A DNA stretch of 62,656 bases from Bremia lactucae (GCF_004359215.1 NC_090618.1:146828-209483), one strand, 5' to 3'; shown: positions 10,691-22,350, counted from the first letter of the stretch. Notes: generated from the sequence alone by a model not told the origin. Made by a program: numbers and translations.

Positions 10691-11262
10691 CCTTATCTAC
10701 TTGATAGGCTCTTCTTACGTCGTCATATAATGTTAACGACAAAATACTTTTTATTCAACGATGGGCGTATGCTCACAGTTGATTGTTGCAACAGTGGGCT
10801 TATCCTCACGGTTAATTTGCGCAGCCGGCTCAAAATTGGGCTGGCGCAAAAGGGCGTCAGCGACGACTTTAAGTCTTCCTGGTTTGTATTCCACGAAGAA
10901 GTTATACTGAGGTGTGGACACTTTTGGCCGTGTCTAGAGACGCATGGTCCTTATAGACGATGAACGGTCTATTTCCCAAGAGATATAGAGATATAGACGT
11001 TTACGACTTAGTCGGTGTCTATTATTTCATGGCAAGGATTGTCGTGCACTGTAGAGTTGCGCTCAGCTGGTTGAAGCTGACACGACTGATAGCGGACGAC
11101 GCGCTCTGCGCGTCTGATTCGGACTGTTCTGCATTCATCAACAGCCGATTGCAACATCGTTGACGTAGACCACATGAAATAATCTGTTTTAGCTCGCAAT
11201 ATTGACGATTGCATCAGTCATAGCTTGCTACCTTAAAAGGAACGCTTACAATCAGCGTTCCA
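10691..11262 (-). pseudogene. RNase H of A3
   Basis: Starts WNADCKRSF at 11260 and reads leftwards through traces of the CDAS region (about 11180), HD-K-E near 11040, a VYLLGNRPFIVY-like piece at about 10970, and a final ALLRQPNFEP-like stretch near 10830. It is heavily frameshifted, and the catalytic residues are only partly kept. Confidence 0.75.
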
Positions 11263-12110
11263 TGACCATCATAAATCTTTCTACAACCAAAAGAAATTAA
11301 TGAACTTTCATTTTGGTATGGATGCGGGGATACTTCGTGAGTACGCCGCTAAGCCGAAGAATTTCCGAAGTCCCTTACATCGACTGGCACAGGCCAGTCG
11401 GTGATCGCCTCGGTATTTTTAGGATCAAGGCGTATACAGTGATTTTCTTACGATGCCCGCAGAAGTGGCATTTCACTTGCAGCGAATCCCCACTGCTAAG
11501 ATTTGCATACAACTTGTCTTTAAGCATAAGTGTCAGGCCTTGCAGACGTGAGTACGATGTGCTTCAACGTCCGACTTTCATTCATGGCTCTACGAAGACT
11601 TCATAGAAATAACTCTGTACGATATCCCGCACCGATCTCAACAGACAAGTAACACATATGTTGAATGTTACAGGGGCAGTACTAAGCCCCTGTGGCAAAA
11701 GTAGCCACTCCCATAGCATTCCGCTTTAGGCACTTTCTGCTGTGAATGGAACATCCTGTTCACGCATGAAGATATGGCGATTCCATCTATCATATCCATG
11801 GACGAAAAGTTGGTACACTTTGACATAAAGTCCTTTCTCTGTAATGGCATTTGAGCCAAGACCATGCAGCTTTCAATTTATCAAATGATTGCACAACCCA
11901 CCACCCTCCTGTTACTTTACGCACACAAAAGGTCGGAGAGCTATGTGGGAAGGTCGATCCCCGTATATGACCTGCTGCCAAGCGATCGGCAAAGAACTTG
12001 TCGATCGCTAATACTTGCTCACGAAGCTGTGAACATTGCTTCACGGTACAATATTTCGAACCTGGCATCAGGTTGATTTCGTGTCGAGTGCCTTTATCCT
12101 TGTACACCTC
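11263..12110 (-). pseudogene. reverse transcriptase of A3
   Basis: 12107-11790 encodes the RT entry block HEINLMPGSKYCTVKQ, then LAIDKFFADRLAAGHIRGS and PTFCVRKVTGGWWVV. The middle (about 11860-11670) matches the palm region before the catalytic motif. The YxDD zone near 11570 is too degraded to read safely. Family role: copying element RNA into cDNA. Confidence 0.82.
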
Positions 12111-13330
12111 GCATTACACCGAATCAGGGAACGCATCTTGAAGTCAATCAAATCCTTACACAAAGGATTTTTTTCCAACGGCTCCCAGGATTAAGACGTT
12201 AAACCTCAATTCGAGTCTTCTTATCGAGGGCATCTTTGTCGATCGATGGGCTGGTGAGAACCCGTTCACTCTCAAGAAATACTATTGCCGACCGAATATC
12301 GGCCACGTACTTGTCATCTGTGACAAATACGCAGATCTGCTTGGCTTGAACCGTTTCGGTTCAAGCGTTGGCAATTGAGTTATCTCCGAAGTTAACTTCG
12401 GAGGCGCTATAAGATAAAGTGTATAAGCGCCTACACGTGATTCATTGTTTACAAATAAATTTTTTGTCTCAGTTTCTTCTTTGAAACTTATTTTCAAGTC
12501 CCTGGAAACCTTTGAGCACAGGTTCTTAATGACTTATTCCCGCAGATTCTTGGGGACTTATTCCGTCAACGTTTATTCAGGAAGTAATTTCTGAGCTGCC
12601 TCTAGCTGTGGCTGCGCGACTACAGCAATATCCTCTACGATCGACTCCCAAGTCCATCTAGGACTTTTGCACTGTCTCTTACATACATGCATTTCTTGGA
12701 TGTTGCTTCCGAAGCAATCATCCTTATTTCGTATCACTCAACTTATTCGAGTGGTCGAACTTCGACGCTGCATGTGCTTGTGCACAGCCGCCTGGTTCCA
12801 ACTTCAAAAGTGATGGGTCGTCACACGGAGGTCTTAAGCAGTCGTGCAAATGAGCGTACCACAAAAAAATTGAGGCCATCGCACTCACTCGAAGGATATC
12901 TACACGCTTTCGGACGCTCCAAGACGACCATCAATTGGCCATCTAATGACGAGAGACAGGCATCGTCACTGCTTGATGCTGCCAGTTTATGCATGGCTCG
13001 TACTTTCTGAGCCATAGTTATCCAAGATTGGCATCAAATTTTTCATCCAATCTAGTATGTTGAAATCATCAACGTAATCTTTGCCCTTCAACGTGTATTG
13101 AAAACCAACTACACGTTTCTTTTCTGTTACAGATGCGTCTGTTGCTAAGCGCACTGTTATCCTCGTTAAAGGTTAATCGCGCTTAATGAACTTGAATCTG
13201 CGATCTTCTAGCGATTGGCGTCTAATAGAAATGTTCGACGCCCCACGATCGACAAGGGACTACAGTAGCACTTTTTTCGACACTTTTATTTTCACTGTGA
13301 TGAGGTTAACCGCATCACACAATTTTTGTG
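12111..13330 (-). pseudogene. protease and protease-RT linker of A3
   Basis: The protease active site reads D-R-G-A-S at 13236-13250, one base from the D-C-G-A-S of A1 and A4 (TGT to CGT). The downstream protease part lies at 13170-13015. The linker to RT (13015-12111) contains the family's EITQLPTLEPKRF block (about 12380) but no known domain. Several stops are present. Confidence 0.75.
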
Positions 13331-14575
13331 TGTGAGGACCAACTTTCGTCAAAAAAGGCCTGCATATTCTTTTAACGTTGCTGGATCAGCAGGGCGCTTC
13401 GCACCTACTGACCCCAACCGCCTTTTTGCGATCCGCCTCGCCGTTGCGATTACGCACCCGCATCGGATTCGCGTTTTCCGCTGCTCCTCGCGAGAGATCG
13501 GTCGTTTTGAACTATTTTTTAGGCACTTGCTGTGGGTACTACACTCATAGGCGTAGTGGCCCGTCTTTTGACAACAACTACATCTTTGTAATCGTTTGTA
13601 ATTTGAAGAGTAAGTTTCTCGCTCTCTAGATACGAGAGGTCCATAAGTCCTGGACTTCCGTTTTATTTTTTTATTTTTTTGGAGGAAGAAAAGATGCAGA
13701 GTGGACAAAAGCCTGTTTAAGACTGAAGTCCTCCTGTGTCGATTAAGAGATTCTCGGTCGAGCACTTCTAATTCAAGAAAGAACAGGTGAATCTCAACAG
13801 GGCCGTCTGCAAACCTTTAATAAACACAGCTACCTGTGTTTCTCATCTATTGAATGACTCACGATACAACTTACAAGGTATCGTGTATGCTGGGCTTAAG
13901 CGTGAAGGCCACGCTTGTCCTGCTTCAAATCCAGGAGCTCGGCTCGAGCCTTGGATTCGGCACGTGGCGACTCAAATGTTTACCTGAGCCGGGTCTTTAA
14001 TACCTCATTCGACCCAAAGACCAATGAGTCGTGAAGCTTGAGCGCTAAGGCCAAAGTTTTGGCACGTCCGGCTAAGTTGGACATGCCAAATTTCACATTC
14101 GTCGCATCATCACTGATACGGCGAGCTTCAATGGCGTCGTCTAATTCGACGAACCATCTTAAAAGGGAGTCACCTTTGGCTGTCTTGAACTTAGAGATTT
14201 CTATATTTATGGTTTCGGGTCGACGTGGAAGCGTCGGCCACTTGCAGCATGTAAATACTGTTGTATCAACAGTTCCAACTATCGAGCCCCTGTTCTATCA
14301 ACATATCCGCGTGTTGAGAGCCTTGCTTGTGAAGCAAGGCTTGTTTTTCTTGGGCCCCGTCGAGCTTATGCTGTATGAATTCGGCTATAGCCGCATGTTG
14401 CTTGTCTCTTTCTAGAGCGAATAACATGGCTCGCCTAAGACCGAGCCATGCGTATAACTCAAATGAGTAATTTTTTTCGCGTTGTATTGTAACCTTCTTC
14501 AGGGTATTGAAAGCTCACTTCTTCATCATCAAATATGTTCATGTGTGGATGGAACGTGCGTGGGCCGTTGAACGG
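13331..14575 (-). pseudogene. gag of A3
   Basis: A CCHC zinc knuckle is intact at 13541-13582 (CSCCQKTGHYAYEC) inside a 138-codon frame. Upstream (13790-14180), gag capsid-like sequence is readable on the minus strand in pieces. The N-terminus near 14350-14420 has the coiled-coil-like region also found in A4 (15351-15536). Family role: RNA-binding capsid protein. A short T-rich replacement near 13660-13680 breaks it. Confidence 0.75.
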
Positions 14576-14935
14576 ACTGCGAAGTGATACCAGGTGTAAC
14601 GGGGCACACTTTGCTAGTACTGACAACAGTACGAGTTTACCTGCACTGATTACAGTGAAGGTCGGGTGGCTCGGATAATACACGTACACGACGTGCAGAG
14701 GAAGTTTACAGGTAACGAAGTAGTCTTAGCTACCAAAGGTTCGTTCTAAGGCTTTATAAAAGAGAAAAAGTAAAACTGTATTTATATGTTAAGTTCCTAC
14801 GTAACGATCTTTCATCTACTACTGAATTTATTATTTTAAGAGCAAATTATGTATGCCGCCTACTTGTGCAACGCACAATCGTGTCTTGTAACGCTTTGCG
14901 GGGTTAAGTTTAAAGTTAAGTTAACCGATGAATTG
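14575..14935 (-). repeat. primer binding site and truncated 5' LTR of A3
   Basis: Read on the minus strand the LTR ends CCCCGTTACA (14595-14604), followed after two bases by TGGTATCACTTCGCAGTCC, the tRNA primer site. Only the 3' 340 bp of the LTR remain; the sequence changes at about 14935. A plus-oriented LTR remnant of A4 follows, so the two elements are head to head. Confidence 0.8.
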
Positions 14936-14944
14936 ACTTCTTAG

Positions 14945-15110
14945 ATAATGTAACGTTTCTCTGCGCGTCAGTGTACGTGAAGTAATCGAGGCCTCACCTT
15001 CACTGTTATCACTGTAGGCTGAGTAATTCTGTTATTAGTACTAGGAAAAGATACATTTGATAACGGTGTTCATGCCAGGTCTTACGGAGGTAGCACTTCG
15101 AAGTCCGTTC
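14945..15110 (+). repeat. 5' LTR remnant and primer site of A4
   Basis: The LTR end region (GTACGTGAAGTAATCGAGG, then CACCTTCACTGTTATC) is recognisable from about 14970 and resembles the A-I LTR end of A1. It is followed by GGTAGCACTTCGAAGTCCG at 15089-15107, the primer binding site. The true LTR terminus is decayed. Confidence 0.6.
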
Positions 15111-16340
15111 AGCGGCCTCCTGCACGTTATATCCGTGGACATGTTGGATGGAAAAGGAGGGAGCTTCCAAGCCCCTCAAGAAGGGTATCACGCAATGCGT
15201 TAAGAATCCACTCATTTGATTGACCTTATATAGAGAGTGATCGAGCGTACAAGCTCGACCGAAGGCGGGACAGCCGTTGGCGCCATGCTATTCACTTCAA
15301 AAAGAGACGACCAACATGCGGCTATAGCTTGAGGATCAAGAAAAGTAGCCTTGCTTTACCAGCAAGGCTGTCAACACGCAGAGGTGTTAAGAGTACAGGG
15401 TGCTGAACAGTTGGAACTTTTGAGACAGCAGTATTTACATGCTGCTAGAGAAGCAGCGCTCTCGCGTCGAGATGAAAGCTTAAAGATCGAAATCTCTAAG
15501 CTTAAGGTAGTCGAATGCGTCTCTCTTTTAAGATGATTCGTCGATTAAGACAACTCCAACGAAGCTCGCCACATCGATAACGATGCGACGAAAGTAAAAT
15601 TTGGCATGTCCAACTCGGCCGGACGTGCCCAAGCTTAAGCCTTAGGCTCAAGCTTTGAAACCTATCTGTGCTTAGGTTGTATGAGGTCTTTAAGACTCGG
15701 CTCAGGCAACATTTAAGCCGCCACGCGCGGTATTCAGGGCTCAACAGAGCTCCTGGATTTGAAACAGGGCAAGCGTGATTTCCAAGCTTTTGCCCAACAT
15801 AAACGATACCCTGTAAGTTGTACCGTGATTCATCCAATTGATGACAAACACAGGAAACTGTGTTTATGAAAGGCCTTATATACGGCCTGTCAAGACCCAC
15901 CTCTTCCGGCTCGAATTAAAGACGCTTGATCAAGCAATCTCTGTAGCGGAAAAAGGAACTTCAGCCCGAAACAGGCTTATGTCCACTCTGGTGCTTATCT
16001 TCCACCAAGACGACAAGAAAACGGAAGTCCACAACCCATGGATCTCTCGTATGAAGAGTGAGAAACCTCGTTCTTCAAGTTACAAACAATTTCAAAAATG
16101 AAATTGTTGTTAAAAGACGGGCCACTACGCCTATGATTGTAGTGCCCCACAGCCAGTGCCTACATTCACAGTTCAAAACGGCCGACCTCTCGCGAGGAAA
16201 AGCGAAAAACGCGGATCCTACGCTGGTGCGATCGCAACGGCGAAGCGGATCGTAAAAAGGTGGTCAGCCCCACCGTTTTAGCACTTCAAAAGAATTTCAG
16301 GCCTTTTGACGAAAGTTGCTCCTCACACAAAAATTGTGTG
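15111..16340 (+). pseudogene. gag of A4
   Basis: The N-terminal 60-codon frame (15351-15536) is a charged, Gln/Glu/Leu-rich coiled coil (LLYQQGCQHAEVLRVQG). The capsid-like part ends PVKTHLFRLELKTLDQAIS near 15890-15950. The zinc knuckle near 16105-16135 is kept as CC-stop-KTGHYAYDC. Frameshifts separate these parts. Confidence 0.72.
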
Positions 16341-16379
16341 TAACTGCCCCATGTAATGCGGTTAACTTCATCACCTTAG

Positions 16380-17560
16380 AATGAAGTGTCGAAAAAATTG
16401 CCCTTTAAGTCCCTAGTGGATTGTGGGGCGTCGAACATTTTTATTAGATGTCAATCGCTAGATGATCGTAGACTCAATTTTATTGAGCACAATATCCTAT
16501 AACGAAGATGACAGTGCGCCTACCAACAGGCGCATCTGTAACAGTAAGAAAACGTGTAGTTGGTATTCAATAGATGTTAAAGGGTAAACAGTACGATGAT
16601 GATTTCATCGTACTAGATTTCGATGACAAATTTGATGTCATCCTTGGATAACCATGGCTCAAAAAGGAGGAGCCATGTATAAATTGGCAGCACCAAGCAT
16701 TACGATGCCTGTCTCTTGTTCATCAGATGGCCAACTGATGAACGTCTTGGAGCGTGCGTATGGATATCCTACGAGTGAGTTCGATGGACTCACTTGAGGG
16801 TCGGCCGTTAACACGACTACACAAGACCTCAGCGTGAATACCCAATACACTGTGGAATTAGATCTCGAGGGCTGTGCACAAGCATATGTAGCGTCGATTT
16901 TTCTCCATTGTGAAACGGACATAGTTATCGACGGCTGTGCACAAGCCCAGACAGCGTCGAAGTCCGACCAATCGAATAAGTTGGGTGGTACGAAACAAGG
17001 ATGCTTGCTTGAAAAGCAACATCCAAGAGAGTTTAAAACGCCAGTCTATAAGAGATAGTGCTAAAAGTCCTAGATTGACTGGAGAGTCGGTCATAGAATA
17101 TCTCGCTGTGGTAGCGCAACCACAGCTAGAGGCTGCTGGAAAGGATACTTCCCAAATAATTTCTGTGGGAATAAGTCCCCGGAAACCTGTGGTAAAAGGC
17201 TCCCAGATACCTTTGGAAATAAGTTTAAAAAAGTAAACTGAGACATTAAAGGTCTAAGTAAACAACGGATCAAGTGTAGTCGCTTATGCACTTGCGCCTC
17301 CGAAGTTGACTTCGGAGTTAACTCAATTGTCAACGCTAGAACCGAAACGGTTCTTGCGTGATCTGCGTACGGCAAAGTCGAGCGGATCCGCGTACTTGTT
17401 ATGAATGACAACTTCGTGGCCGGTTTCGGTCGGCATTAGTATTTCCTTAGAACAGACGAATTCCCAGCAGCTCATCGATGGACGAAATGGTCCTAGATGA
17501 GAAGACTCGGATTGAACGTTTTACGTCCTAATCCTGGGAGTCTTTAACGCCAAATCTTCG
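16380..17560 (+). pseudogene. protease and linker of A4
   Basis: Active site D-C-G-A-S at 16419-16433, then RMTVRLPTGASVTV and FDDKFDVILG. The linker carries AVVAQPQLEAAGKDTSQ and the family block LEPKRFLRDLRT (near 17350) and leads to RT. A 99-codon frame (16937-17236) lies in the linker without a known domain. Confidence 0.75.
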
Positions 17561-18450
17561 ATATAAGAATTTTAATGGAATCTAAAGATGTCTTTCCTGA
17601 ATCAGTACCCTAAGGAAAAGGGCACGCGACCTAATCCCAGGTTTAAAATACAGTGTGGCCATTGAATCATGAAAATGCATTAGCGATCGACCTTTTTTTG
17701 TTGATCGCTTGGCAGCGGTCCATGTGAGGAGAGTCAACTTCCCCACACAGCTCTTGACCTTCTGTGTGCGTAAAGCAACAGGAGAATGGCGGATTGCGCA
17801 TGCCTTCAATATATTGAACACTTCAACGGTACCTGCTTGAACGCCGATGCCACGAAATGACGTAATCTTTGAGGGTATGTCAAAGAGTACTATCTTTTCG
17901 TCAACGAATCTAAGGATAGATTCTATCAGATCCTTACACCTGATATCCCGCGCACATCATTAAGCACCCCAAGCGGTATGCTATAGGAGTAGCTTGTTAT
18001 GCCACAGGGACTTAGTAATACCCCTGCGACATTTAATAGATGTGTAACCAATCTACTGAGATCGGTGAGGGATTTTGCATCGAGTAATTTTGATGATGTC
18101 TTCGGTCATAGCAGAGCTCTGAGCGGAAAGTCGGACGTTAAAGTACATCGTATCCACGTCCAAAAAAATCTTACACTTATGCGTAAGCACAAGTTGTATG
18201 CAGTTCTCAAGAAGTACATATTTGCAGCAAGCGAGTACCACTTCTTGGGTGCATCGTGGGTAAGCACGGTACGTACGCCCGGATCTGAAACGATCAAGGC
18301 GATACCGATTAGCCTGTGCCAGTCGATGTAAAGGGACTAAGAAAGTTTTTTGGCTAAGAGGCGTACCTGCACAATAACCTACGCAATTATGACAGTACAT
18401 ATTTCTTCTTTCTTAAAGAAAATGTAAAGTGGTTATGGAACGCTGATTGT
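17561..18450 (+). pseudogene. reverse transcriptase of A4
   Basis: Entry region near 17620-17830 in broken frames; then an open 110-codon piece (17999-18331): MPQGLSNTPATFNRC, then SSNFDDVFGHS. The catalytic YxDD is changed to N-F-D-D, losing the usual Tyr. After the thumb region the RNase H start (NADCQRF) is reached at 18450, where the sequence breaks off. Confidence 0.82.
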
Positions 18451-18454
18451 CAAC

Positions 18455-18555
18455 GTTTCAGTAGACGCATTAGCGTCTACTGAAACATTTGCATTACCAA
18501 CAGGTGCACTGATCCGAGCAGCTGTCAGCTTTGCGGCCTCACGGGCCACGCGCAT
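18455..18555 (-). pseudogene. aORF N-terminal remnant of A4 at a deletion junction
   Basis: Minus strand from ATG at 18555 reads MRVAREAAKLTAARISAPVG, the same N-terminal block as in A2, A3 and A6. It ends at the deletion junction with RNase H. The junction sits in a perfect 14-bp hairpin (18455-18468 pairs with 18473-18486, loop ATTA). Confidence 0.5.
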
Positions 18556-18705
18556 ACTTATTTTGCCGCCAGTTGATTCTGGTCAATATCTATAATGCAA
18601 ATAAAATCGGTTCTTAGATTAAAATTAATAATGCAAAATTACGGAGAAAGACATAATAGTATTCCCTGTCACCCTACATTAGTGACTGTTGGTCAAAGGG
18701 GGTGA

Positions 18706-19174
18706 TGTAACTTGGTGTACCGTTACATAAGTATCATTTTCTATGAAATAAATAAAGTAGTACAAAATTATTATATTTATTAATTTTGACTTAAATCGTT
18801 CCAATATTACCAAATTGGGTAATATTGCTGCAATAAGACATTAGCTCTATTGATTGATTTATTTAAGTTTAAAACAACCCCGCCAATCGTTTTAAGACAC
18901 GATTGCTCGGTGCGCAAGGAGGCGCCATACATAGTTTGCTATTTATATAATAAGTTTAGTAGTAGAAAGAAGATCGTTACGTAGGAAACTAAATATGTCA
19001 ATACAGTTTTACTTTTTGTCTAACATAAAAGCCTTAGTCTAAACCTTCAAGCTAAAGGCCCTTAGCTTCATAAGAAACCTTTATCCGTGCTTTTTGATAC
19101 GTAAATTTTGAGGTCTGTTACCAGTGTAAGGTCAAGTAGTACTGATCAGTGCTAGTGAAAGGTGCCCCGTTACA
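18706..19174 (+). repeat. 3' LTR of A4 (sub-type A-II)
   Basis: 469 bp, starting TGTAACTTGG after the purine tract AAAGGGGGTGA and ending GGTGCCCCGTTACA. The head forms an imperfect palindrome (TGTAAC with GTTACA). It resembles the A2 LTR (shared CAATATTACCAAAT and GAAGATCGTTACGTAGGAA). Confidence 0.9.
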
Positions 19175-19237
19175 TTTCTACTCTCATATATCACTGCGCA
19201 AGCCTGAGTAATGCACTTAACGCTACAAGATTAAAGG

Positions 19238-19672
19238 TATAAAAGGGCACACATTGGTTGAAGAACCGTTGTTATGGTACATTTACTTAATGTGTAAAAT
19301 ACCCTTTTATCCTATTATAAAATAGTTAATTGCTAAAATCCCCTTTATTATGGGTAACAATTGTGGTCGCCGCCAGATATAAATCTGGCGGCCGAAATCT
19401 ATTTAAAATTAGCTAGGGTAAGTTTTTTGGATTAAATAGCTAAATAAAGCGCGGTTTCTTTTTTAATCTTAAAGTGTTAAGTGTCGCCCTACGGCTTGCG
19501 CATTGATCTGTAAGAGATAGAAGCATTTCTAAGGTATGTACTCTGGGGCACTAGTTTCCACTTGGTTCTACGAACCCCTGAATTCCTTAAGCTAGGATTC
19601 ATTAAGCTTTGGTAGCTTGTACGACTCCCTGAGCTGTTAAACCCATAATTCTATAGAACTAGGTGACTTTCT
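19238..19672 (+). repeat. 5' LTR of D1, split by the inversion
   Basis: Starts TATAAAAGGGCACAC (TG mutated to TA; intact copies TGTAATGGGGCAC) and stops at GTGACTTTCT. The remaining LTR end (GAGTCTAAAAG... to the terminus) lies in reverse at 22302-22350. It holds a TATA motif in the loop of a perfect 10-bp stem at 19369-19392. It differs from the 3' LTR by about 15% by eye. Confidence 0.85.
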
Positions 19673-21120
19673 GGGATATCACTAGCTCGCGCGAGCAGTT
19701 GGTAGTAACCATCGACTAAGTCAAGTGCACCGTACATTGTACATACCACTATATTGTTCTAAAGAACATCCTTTCTAGAATCGAGGTTTGTCCGGTATAG
19801 TGGTAGAATTAAGCTTATTATAAGCATGTACAATGCGCCATTTACCATTCGGCTTTTTTTACACAAAAAGTCAATGTCGAATAGGGATATTTGCTCTCTC
19901 GTACCATTATAATCTCGGGAAGAAATCGTCAATAACATCACACTGTTTCCTTGGTAAAGACCACTGTCGTGTGACACAGTATTTGGTTCCAGGAACCAAG
20001 TTTATAATTCATGGCGGAAACTTGTAATCGGGGGTAAAACAGATGGTAAATTGGTACATACTACATCGTTAAATTCCTTAATCAAGGAACAAAATGGATC
20101 CGTAGGATCTTAAAGGATTGCTGACCCACTCCGCGTACTAAGTGCAGCTTTTGTACCATCCAGGACAGCTTCGTCCAGAAGTGACGATGAGTATAACTCA
20201 GTCGATGGTCGAATGACCACCATCTTAGATAAGACGCCAGCCTTTAAGGCTCGGCGGTACTCATTAATAGACATTTCGTCTAGCTCTAAAAAGAGCATAC
20301 AACGAAGAAGTGCTGCAAGGCAAACTTCTCCCTCGATGTTACCGGCAACAGCATTCAGAAGTGTATGTAATTGCTCACTCGTATAAATGCTTCGACTCCC
20401 CTGTCCTGGAGAAGAGACATTACGCCACTTAGAGGCCGGGACATTCAGTCCCCAAATTTCTTCGATTGTATTGGATCTAAACCAGAGATAGTGTCTAATT
20501 TGACATCCGACAAGGCGTTCGGTAGCTAAACTTCCTTACCCAGCGACCTATTAAGTGCAGCTTCACGCGCATTAAAAGGGGTTGACCCGAATTGCCCTGG
20601 CGAACCGCCAATATTGTCACTATTGACACTCACTATGGTGTCACTTCGGTTGACCACACGCGGTGGACTTAGACGTGCCAATCCACGTATCTCAAGGATA
20701 TTGCATCCTTGATGACTCGGCCTTAGGCCTACAATGCTTTCAGCATTCAGTGAATCGTTATTGCAACGAGTGTCACTCGACGGAGTACGTGCCGTTCCAC
20801 CCTCTTCTTCTGAGTCGGGCTCAGAATTAATTCTTACAGCAGTAAAATTATAAAGTCAGACATTCCAATGTTTAAAACACTGACAGATTAAGTCAGTGAT
20901 CCGCGCCAGTAGCGCTATTGTTGCCTAGCAATGTGGGGTTCATGACTCTTCAAAAAGTTGCTAGGAACATTGCGCGTGGCGACTAAGGTCTCAGACCTCC
21001 AATCGATCCATGGCTCATGGCATTCAAGCGAGGCCGTTCCAACGATGAGATCATATCTCGAATCGAAATCTAGGATGAGACAGCGTTCCAAACTGGAAAA
21101 GGTCCAGCTACTATATGCCT
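19673..21120 (-). pseudogene. RT N-terminal part and linker of D1 (inverted block)
   Basis: Right of the breakpoint the minus strand encodes the RT entry half (lipid-like VPGTKYCVTRQ region near 19985 and a MVHAL/NNL piece near 19830), matching D2 at 36100-36450. From about 20070 to 21120 is the protease-RT linker, with no known domain and several stops. The linker is about 85-90% like D2 36550-37500. Confidence 0.75.
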
Positions 21121-21124
21121 AAGT

Positions 21125-21320
21125 TCAAAACACTTCAGGAACAGTGACACGAGTTCCAGTCGCTAAGCGAACAGTGATTATATCACTTTCATGCGCTTTA
21201 AGCGCCTCAACGTATTGATGATTTCCTACAAGAGAAAGACGTCGAGCATAATTGCAAGACGCTCCTGAGTCAATTAGAATTGACCACGGCTTATCAAAGC
21301 CCTTCACAGTCGCTTAAGCG
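21125..21320 (-). pseudogene. protease of D1
   Basis: Active site D-S-G-A-S at 21257-21271 within GFDKPWSILIDSGASCNYAR, then ALKAHESDIITVRLATGT. It is nearly identical to D2 (37514-37720). The reading frame from gag is interrupted near 21310. Known role: Gag-Pol maturation. Confidence 0.85.
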
Positions 21321-21321
21321 T

Positions 21322-22301
21322 CTAACAAGCCAGGCTTGTACTCACGCCCGAGCCATTACGCACCGAGCTAATTGGGGCTAGGACCTGTTTACTTTTACCT
21401 CCTAGAGGTATAACAGAGCTTAGGTCCCCCAGTAGGGCGCCCCGCATCTCCTCCGTACCAGATATCTGGTATAGGTCGGAACTGGTGCTCTTTCGAGCTT
21501 TACACTTATAAGACTTAAAGTCGAACTCAGCGCGTAGCGCTATGACATCTGCCTCTTCAAAACTAGCAGGATGGGATCGGAATAATTCCGTCCGGGCAAC
21601 GCCCTCATTGAGACGCCCCAAAAACTGTCACGACAATAGCTTCTTGCACCGGATTTTGATGCATAGATGCAATGAGAGTTCTCAACTCCTGACATAGTCC
21701 TATAGGGGTTGTTTACCCTATCAAGTCGCTTTGAGCCGTAAACATGCGAGAAGCCTGATCAGCGGTGCAAACATGCTGGTAATTTGCTGTTTCAGCGAAT
21801 CTTATGAAGAAAAAGCGTTGTTTACAGACGTGCTGCACGATAGTGCCTACTGCATGGATCCACCTCCGAGTTTGAAATGGCCATAACCACCTTTTGCCAT
21901 TCTGTTAAAAACAAGGTGGAGTCAATGGACTTCCCCATCTGCTAAGCCCAAAAAGGTTTTTTCCCCCCTCTTTTCCCTCAAATTTCTTTACATTGACAGC
22001 TAGAGAGCGAGTCTCAGGCTTTGAACCGGATACAGAGATGTACCGATTTGGTATATATGCCGCAAGGTGACCCCGAATTTTGCCGATTAGGGAGTATTCA
22101 TATCGCCTGGAAGCTTCAAGCCTTGTATGCAGCACCTCTGGTCTGTGGGATATAATGAACTCTACATGTTCAAGCCCAAACAAAGTTTTGAGCTTTTCAT
22201 ACGCTGTGCGCCCGCCTCTAGAAGTTCTGCAAACTCTTTTATTTCAGTGAAGGCTTAGTCTTATAAAACTTAGGTGTAGATTGACTACAAGTGCTACCAG
22301 G
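21322..22301 (-). pseudogene. gag of D1 with primer binding site
   Basis: Frames 21621-21322 and 22183-21905 carry gag pieces that match D2 (FGLEHVEFIISHRPEVLHTR). The primer site TGGTAGCACTTGTAGTC, read on the minus strand, lies at 22283-22299, two bases from the LTR end at 22302. The zinc knuckle present in D2 is not readable here. Confidence 0.75.
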
Positions 22302-22350
22302 TGAAACGAAGCTATCTCGCTCCTAAAGTCAGAGGACGACTTTTAGACTC

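Larger units (their letters stand above)
7058..14935 (-). mobile_element. A3: family-A Gypsy element with an internal inversion
   Basis: Reverse-strand element: 5' LTR at the right (14595-14935, truncated), then gag, protease, RT, RNase H and integrase running leftwards to about 9084, then a flipped block (7728-9083), then 3' LTR (7058-7477). The flipped block carries integrase tail, chromodomain and aORF body. All coding parts are broken. Confidence 0.85.
14945..19174 (+). mobile_element. A4: family-A Gypsy element with a large 3' deletion
   Basis: Truncated 5' LTR (about 14970-15086), primer site, gag, protease, linker, RT, start of RNase H, then a deletion that removes RNase H, integrase, chromodomain and most of the aORF, leaving the aORF N-terminal block and a full 3' LTR. 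All frames are broken. Confidence 0.85.

Noticed and set aside
14038..14415. 125-codon plus-strand ORF near the A3 gag
   Set aside because: Complementary to the gag N-terminal and capsid regions, which are recognisable on the minus strand and repeated in A4 and A6.
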